Source of the DNA: Plotosus lineatus
Lineage: Eukaryota > Chordata > Actinopteri > Siluriformes > Plotosidae
Assembly (NCBI GenBank): GCA_024760905.1
Contig: CM045729.1
Coordinates: 42,638,580 to 42,702,579, forward strand
Direction of reading: 5' to 3'
DNA: 64,000 nucleotides
Shown here: positions 58,232-64,000 of the stretch, in pieces
How the letters are laid out: every line of letters begins with the position of its first letter
How positions within the stretch are numbered: position 1 is the first letter of the stretch
Notes under the pieces: model-generated
Seen by the model: only the letters and a program-made list of their open reading frames with translations
Told to the model about the DNA's origin: nothing
Databases searched by the model: none
Program-made: the position numbers and the translations under genes

Positions 58232-59384
58232 ATGATTCATGCCAAGAAAGAGCACCACAGATGCAGTGTTTGCCTTGAGGATGCTAACTGAGAAGTACAG
58301 AGAAGGTCAGAAGGAGCTGCATTGTGCCTTTGTGGATCTGGAGAAAGCATATGACAGAGTGCCGAGAGAGGAATTGTGGTATTGTATGAGGAGGTGTGGA
58401 GTGGCAGAGAAGTATGTTAGAGTGGTGCAGGACATGTATGAGAGATGTAAGACAGTGGTGAGGTGTGCTGTCGGTGTGACAGAAGAGTTCAAGGTGGAGG
58501 TAGGACTGCATCAAGGGTCAGCTCTGAGCCCCTTCTTGTTTGCTATGGTGATGGACAGGCTGACAGATGAGGTCAGGCAAGATTCCCCATAGACTATGAT
58601 GTTTGCAGATGACATTGTGGTCTGTAGTGAGAGCAGAGAACAAGTGCAGGAAAATATGGAGAGGTGGAGGTATGCCATGGAAAGGAGGGGAATGAAGGTT
58701 AGCCTCAGTAAGACAAAATACATGTGTATGAATGACAAAGACCCAAGTGGAAAGGTGAGCAGAGAGCAGAGATAAGGAAGGTGGAGGATTTTAAGTACTT
58801 AGGCTCAACAATCCAGAGCAGTGGAGAGTGTGAAAAAGAGGTGAAGAAGCGTGTGCAGGCAGGCAGGCTGGCATGGTTGGAGAAAAGTATCCAGTGTGAT
58901 GATGTGTGATATAAGGGTATCGGGTATCGTCAAGAAAGAAAGGAAAAGTGTACAATACGGTGTTGAGGCCAGCGATGTTGTATGGTTTAGAAACAGTGGC
59001 CCTGGGGAAAAGACAAGAGGCAGAGCTGGAGGTAGCAGAGATGAAAATGTTGAGGTTCTCTTTTAGAGTAACGAGGATGGATAAGATCAGGAATGAGCAC
59101 ATCAGAGGGACAGCACATGTAAGATGTTTTGGAGACAAAGTCAGAGAGGCTAGATTGAGATGGTTTGGACATGTACAGAGAAGGGATCGTGAGTATATTG
59201 GTAGTAGGATGCTGAGGTTGCAACTACCAGGCAGAAGGCCCAGAGGAAGACCAAAGAGACGATTCATGGATGTGGTGAAGGAGGACATGAAGGTAGTTGG
59301 TGTAAGAGAAGAAGATGCAAAGAATAGGGTGAGATGAAGGCATATGATTCATTGTGGCGACCCCTGAAGGGAAAAGCCGAAAGG
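58232..59384 (+). mobile_element. RTE-clade LINE copy R8, 5'-truncated
   Basis: It starts within [14 protein letters not shown]. The RT frame 58239-58592 ends at a TAG replacing the Trp codon of [11 protein letters not shown]. The catalytic box (FADDIVVCSES) follows after the stop. A deletion after CCAAGTGGAAAGGTGAGCAG, shared with R7, and further frameshifts near 58860-58950 break the rest. The C-terminus is in frame at 58948-59337. The 3' end runs into a GAA tail. Confidence 0.9.
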
Positions 59385-59442
59385 AGAAGAAGAAGGAGAA
59401 GAAGAAGAAGAAGAAGAAGAAGAAGAAGAAGAAGAAGAAGAA
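59385..59442 (+). repeat. (GAA)n tail of LINE copy R8
   Basis: GAA units follow directly after GCCGAAAGGAGAAG. RTE elements end in short tandem repeats. Confidence 0.95.
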
Positions 59443-59596
59443 GAGGCATATGCTGGTTAGGTGAGTTGTGTGCGTCGAGTTTGGCTAAGTGGTATGCCAC
59501 CAGCTGTGTCTGTTAGCCTACTCATTCTGTGTACTATGTACTAATAATATATAATACAGTATATCCTGTATGGGCACAGCCGTAATCTAAAGTTTA

Positions 59597-59830
59597 GAGA
59601 TGTGGCTTTGGGATGCTGATTCCCAAACCAGCAGGAAAAATTGGTAATGGTGGAGGAGTGAGCTGCACATTCCCTTCTGGAACATTAGTGGCTAAAGTGC
59701 TCTTCAACAAGGCACCTAACCCCCCACTGCTCTCCAATTTGTGTAGCAGCCCGCTGCTCCAAGTGTGTGGGTATGCTCACTTTGGATTAAATGGATTTTG
59801 GGTTAAATGCAGAAAATGGAACAATGGAAA
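59597..59830 (+). repeat. Teleost repeat with GCACCTAACCCCCCACTGCT
   Basis: CAACAAGGCACCTAACCCCC and the later GGGTTAAATGCAGAAAATGG match a common fish interspersed repeat (SINE or MITE) that I recognise by sight but cannot name. Confidence 0.55.
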
Positions 59831-60249
59831 AAAAACTCCAGCACAACTGCCCTGCGAAAATTGCGGTGGGAGTGACCTTGAAGCAACAGTTGCCAACAAA
59901 GTGTTGTCTACTACAGGTAGTGTGCCATTGAACTGTGAAATCACACTTTTGTCATCAGGTGGTTTTTACTTACATCTATGTATGTAAAAATCATCTGATG
60001 ATGAAACTTTTTCTTATTACAGAAGAGAGTGAGATACTTTCCTTTTATTCTGCTTTAAATCAAAAACATAAAACTTTTTTTTTTTTTTTTTTGGGGGGGG
60101 CTGAAAGAGCTTATTTTGACTTTCCCCAAAGAGTTTTATTTATTTCACTTCTTGGCTATGAGTATATAATTTACATGCTTGCTGTCATCTATGTTCTTCT
60201 AGTGCTTAATGCTGTTTATCATTCATCTCTCATGTTTATAACCCTGTGG

Positions 60250-60700
60250 TAAACATATCATCACAGTGTTTTATAAAAGAAAGCGAAATCGCCCACAGTG
60301 GAAAAAAAGTGCCCAATCTGTATTTATTTATAAAGCAGTTCTTCATAAACTGTCTTCATATCATGTATCAGCACATAATAATCTATTATAGTGCAGAAGG
60401 CAGCTGTTTGGACCAGAGGTTCATTTTCAATGGATAAAGTTTGTTCTCAAAGATATTGCTCAATTTACTGGAGTAAACATCAGAGAATCATTACAAGGAA
60501 GTATTGTAAATATTTACTGATTAAAAAGTAGTCTGTTGTTACTATCAAATTTTATGTCCTCTATGGAACCATGCAGTTGCATATAAAGCCATGCGATATT
60601 TGCTTTTGTTTTTTTCTTTGTAAACTATGATTACTCTGTCTACAAACGTGCTGATCATTGAAAACAGTGGTCTTAATCTGTAACCGTCTGACAGGTACAC
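60250..60700. other. Intron sequence with no recognised feature
   Basis: AT-rich sequence upstream, on the plus strand, of exon B. Nothing identifiable. Confidence 0.45.
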
Positions 60701-60708
60701 AGTGTTAC

Positions 60709-60851
60709 CTCATGAGTCTTTTTGTCCATCTTCTTTCTTTTTTTCAGACTGGACAGTGAAGGAGAACCATTGTTTGCCCGGGCAACCTGACATCGAGATG
60801 ACTTCTTAACCAGGTGTCGTCGTACTCCAGGATTGTCTTCAAATCGGTGAC
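60709..60851 (-). CDS. slc4a3: slc4a3 exon B: HRFEDNPGVRRHLVKK segment
   Basis: This 143-bp exon has a TTTGCAG acceptor and a GTAACA donor. It enters with two bases completing a Cys codon and ends in phase 0 at THE. HRFEDNPGVRRHLVKK is a signature of AE2/AE3, and the AE3 form has DNPG. It is followed by a Ser-rich link and a very basic run (KKRKKMDKKTHE) leading into the cytoplasmic domain. A 3-kb intron separates it from exon A and a 20.7-kb intron from exon C. Confidence 0.93.
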
Positions 60852-61744
60852 CTGCAAACAAGCATAAAAAGAAATGAGGTGTAAAAAAAAAAAAAAAAAA
60901 AAACTATTTTAGTGAAATCCCCATAAATGTTCCCATTATAAAGATGTTTTAAATGAAAGATTATTTAATTAATGCTTTCATTTATGCAAAAAAAAAAACA
61001 AAAAAACACACAGATTAGTAAACAGAGAACCATAGCCAGAGTTGGCCAAAGGAATCTACAAGGCAGAACAAATTATTTTGTGCAGTTAAAGCCACAGGCT
61101 TTTGCAGAAACTGGCTCTGATTTAATATTATATCACTTCAACCCACAAACCAAGGTTCTTATTAAATTTGGGATAATTGAAGGCCCAAAGACATCCATTT
61201 CCCCAGTAGCAGAGTGCTGAGGGGCCTAAGGGATAGGACCATGCCAGGCCACAATAGGCTCTTGCTGTTTTAGGTTGTCACAGGACCTGCAGGATGTGCC
61301 GTAAATAAAAAGAAAATTCTGTTTCTCTTCCTTCAACCACTTTCTCTTGCCTAGGTTTCTGACCCTGAGATCTATAACAGTCCAAACCTCAAAAAATCTC
61401 CCCCCAAACCCCAAAGTATATGCATTCCTATGCGTTCCTATCTTCGTTCCTTTTTGCACATGAGAATACTGACAAACATGGAAGCCATGCCTTTTGGCTG
61501 GACTCTGCTTTAGCTAGTGTGGTAACAGGGCAGCAGTCCTGAAAAAGAGACTTCAGGCCAAGCTGAGTGAAAATGTTAAAGCCTGAAACAAACTCAAGCC
61601 ATAACTGAATATTAAATAAACTCTTTGGTAATCTGAAAGCTCTCCACTGTAGACTATAACTCATATAAATTAATATCCTCTTGTTATTCAAACCTGCTGA
61701 TCATACAATGTATTTGATCATTAAAGTATATGTTATGCAGGATA

Positions 61745-62092
61745 ATGCATATGGTTGCATGGTGCAAGCAGATCCTGGGTTCATGTCCTGGGTTCAGAAG
61801 TTTGCTCAGGAGTTGGCGTATTCTCCTTGTACTTGTGTGGGTTTTCTCCGGGTATTTTGTTTTCCTCCCACAGTTCAAATATATGCACATTAGACTAACT
61901 GGCTGTTAGTGTGAATGGTTGTGTTTGTGTGTGTGTTGCCCTGAAATGGTCTGAAAAGATGCTAGGGGTGTGCCCTACCTTCACCCAGTGTCAGCTGGAT
62001 GGGCTCCAGCCTCCCAGTGACCCTAAAAAATAGGATTAAGTGAGTGAGTGAGTGAGTGAGTGAGTGAGTGAGTGAGTGAGTGAGTGAGTGAG
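61745..62092 (+). repeat. GCAGCACGGTGGC-type repeat with (GTGA)n tail
   Basis: A degraded head (GGTTGCATGGTGCAAGCAGA), body GGCGTATTCTCCTTGTACTT and tail AAATAGGATTAAG pass into 13 GTGA-type units, in place of the GAAT units of related copies. Confidence 0.72.
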
Positions 62093-62588
62093 TGGGGATA
62101 GTGTGTATTATGTAGAGAGATGTTTAGCCGAACAGGTCAAATCAGGTATTTTGCCATATCTAAATTGTTAAATTAAAAAATGCAAAAAGATTAACAACAT
62201 GTGTGCAATTCTGGAAGAAAGCAAACGATACCAGACATGTACTTGAACCTGGAATAGAACCAACAACTAAGAATCACCTAAATATGTTCACAATATTCAA
62301 TAAAGATTGACCGAATATTACTTTTAGGCCTTTCCCAAATGTTTGTAGCTGCTACCCTGTTGAGATTTGCCTCATTCTACAGAGAATGTATGTTAGCAGC
62401 ATTATTAACAAGCAAGCTATATAAACAATCAATTATAAATTCTCATTCCTTCATTTATTAATTTGAAGTAGTTGCTTTAATTTGGTAAGGGTGTCGATTA
62501 ATCTGGATCTTATCACAGACAGAGTGGGTGCAAGGTAGGAATCAACCTTGATGGTACAAGTCCATTACTGGTGACAGCCTCACCACGA

Positions 62589-62590
<2 letters not shown>

Positions 62591-62656
<66 letters not shown>

Positions 62657-62701
62657 CGCTGCACAGACGCATGTAGCCACAAGACACACACGCAATGCAC
62701 G

Positions 62702-62762
<61 letters not shown>
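62591..62762. repeat. Two (CA)n tracts split by GC-rich sequence
   Basis: CA runs at 62591-62655 and 62700-62762. Confidence 0.97.
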
Positions 62763-62765
<3 letters not shown>

Positions 62766-62791
62766 TGTTCAAACATAAAGACAATTTACAA

Positions 62792-62838
62792 AAATGTTAT
62801 CTGAGAATTGGTTTTCTGCCAATTCTCAGATAACATTT
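62792..62838. repeat. Perfect 20-bp hairpin, 7-base loop
   Basis: AAATGTTATCTGAGAATTGG at 62792-62811 pairs exactly with its reverse complement at 62819-62838 around the loop TTTTCTG. It immediately follows the CA microsatellite. Confidence 0.92.
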
Positions 62839-63220
62839 GTCACATCTGAACTTGGACTTGGGACCATGGCTGGTTCTGGATTGTTGCTGCTCAGCGAGAA
62901 AGAGGAAAGGAAGTACTCCAGACAGACTGTCACAAAAACAAGAGTCACCCTTGTTTGATAGACCAGAGGAGCTAAAGTGCATAAATGCTGACACAGAGAA
63001 GCACCAAAACTGCTGACATCAATGACAAAACCAAGGACACCTTTATTCTTCAAACAGAGACTTCTTCGTTTCCTGGCAATTTACTGGATAACTGGTTACT
63101 TTAATTGCGTAATTTGTCTCCTAACATGTACTTCATCCTTATGAAAATGAAGTTTTCACACAGTTATTACCATCATGAGCCAACATTTCAACTACATTTA
63201 TTTTAATATTTCCTGAAATG

Positions 63221-63262
63221 TTCAGAATCAGAATACTTTATTGATCCCGGAGGAAAATGTTC
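63221..63262 (-). repeat. L2-type LINE 3' tail fragment
   Basis: On the minus strand it reads GGGATCAATAAAGTATTCTG and ATTCTG, the recognisable 3' end of fish L2-like LINEs. It is only about 40 bases. Confidence 0.6.
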
Positions 63263-63815
63263 ATGATATAAGCATGAGAATCAGTCCGTGGAATGTGCTC
63301 ATGTCTCACTAAGTGGGATTCTGATCATGATCGTGTGGCTGAAAAGGGCTGCTTATTTGATAGCCTTCCCCACCGTGTTGACAAAACAGAACCACAGGCC
63401 CTACTCCAGTTACATCAGTTACATACATTCCCAAAATTTTCCTCTTGTACTACCAGTCTGCTATTTATTTTCCAATTATCAGGTAATTTCCAGTAATTTT
63501 GGAAGTAGAGGTAAAGCTAGGAAAACACTAAAACTTCAAGGCTGGGGTGGTAAAACTGTTCTTTAGAGGAACTCATTAAAATTTCACATAAATCGCTGCA
63601 ACAGTGACTATCCAAATTAGAGAATGAATGAAGTTGAAACCCCTTATGAAGCTAAATATCTTTACTTAGTCAAAACAAATGCCTCGTGAGTTTTATGTGT
63701 TTTTCTATGAATTATCAACCACTATAAATTTTGTGTTCTGCAAAGCCATTGAGTATAAATATGTGGTCTAATGCCTCCCAACTGACTCTCAAACCATGTT
63801 GTTGATGGTACTCAC

Positions 63816-64000
63816 AGCTAGGTCCAATAGGAGAGTTGAGGTGGCTATGGATGGATTCCAGAAGATCATAGTCATCAAAATCCAGAACAAACTCTTCAAA
63901 ATCTTCAAACCCATCCACATGGAAGATTCCAGAGTACTCCTCTTCACCATTTTGTCCTTTCCCAAAGTTCATGTCCTTTGGATCTTCTTGTGCTTCAGCA
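63816..64000 (-). CDS. slc4a3: slc4a3 exon A: N-terminal acidic segment
   Basis: The reading frame is open from the window edge (AEAQEDPKDMNFGKG...) to a GTGAGT donor at 63815. It ends one base into a codon, which the next exon completes as Cys. The segment is strongly acidic and aromatic (EDFEEFVLDFDDYDLLES), unlike the His-rich N-terminal stretch I recall for the long brain form of AE3. A Met lies at 63971-63969, but the frame stays open upstream of it, so the exon may start there or be an internal exon. Mammalian AE3 has an alternative cardiac first exon spliced upstream of the HRxEDNPG exon. Equivalence to that exon is my inference. Confidence 0.8.

Noticed and set aside
61560..62092. (GTGA)n tract as a possible CRISPR-like array
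   Set aside because: The units are 4-bp tandem repeats without spacers, at the tail of a SINE-like repeat in vertebrate DNA.

Overview
The window is vertebrate nuclear DNA, almost certainly from a teleost fish. It carries 14 coding exons of a single minus-strand gene that I identify as slc4a3 (anion exchanger 3, AE3, a Cl-/HCO3- exchanger). The introns are packed with the repeat types usual in teleosts: RTE-clade LINEs, Jockey-superfamily LINEs, tRNA-derived SINEs, a Ty3/Gypsy element, Tigger/pogo-like, hAT-like and Tc1-like DNA elements, and long CA, TA, GA and trinucleotide microsatellites. There is no prokaryotic gene, CRISPR array or operon. I found no second host gene.

slc4a3 is read right to left. 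An N-terminal acidic exon (63816 to the window edge) is followed by exons at 60709-60851, 39845-40025, 37701-37836, 29365-29518, 28154-28256, 27571-27755, 22342-22564, 20940-21155, 17406-17554, 16856-17050, 2053-2238, 1754-1843 and 1367-1533. All use GT-AG introns and the reading phases join exactly, giving roughly 770 residues without a stop. They cover the cytoplasmic domain and the first half of the membrane domain. Both ends of the gene lie outside the window.

Repeats by region. 2.2-16.9 kb (one 14.6 kb intron): a broken Gypsy element with a LINE nested in it, a 5'-truncated RTE copy and a Tc1-like relic. 17.5-27.5 kb: two Tigger-like elements of one family, SINEs, a full-length RTE copy (22.9-26.0 kb) and a further Tigger-like element. 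30-34 kb: Tigger DNA-binding-domain relic, Tigger-like MITE, a retroelement N-terminus and a SINE with perfect target-site duplication. 35.8-39.2 kb: a rearranged RTE fragment and three SINEs, two of them with target-site duplications. 40-60.7 kb (a 20.7 kb intron): Tigger-like MITE, a long hairpin, an hAT element with perfect 8-bp duplication, five RTE copies including one nested head-to-head inside another, a decayed Jockey-type LINE, a Rex3-like fragment and more MITEs.

The most interesting signal is a SINE family whose 5' part is tRNA-like (A and B boxes) and whose 3' part joins a piece of the RTE 5' UTR to the RTE 3' end. This is a BovB/Bov-tA-like arrangement, seen next to eight partner LINE copies. 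Related SINEs carry the same head with a different tail. I do not see an undescribed multi-gene system. The novelty, if any, is in repeat biology and in small features of the fish AE3 protein.
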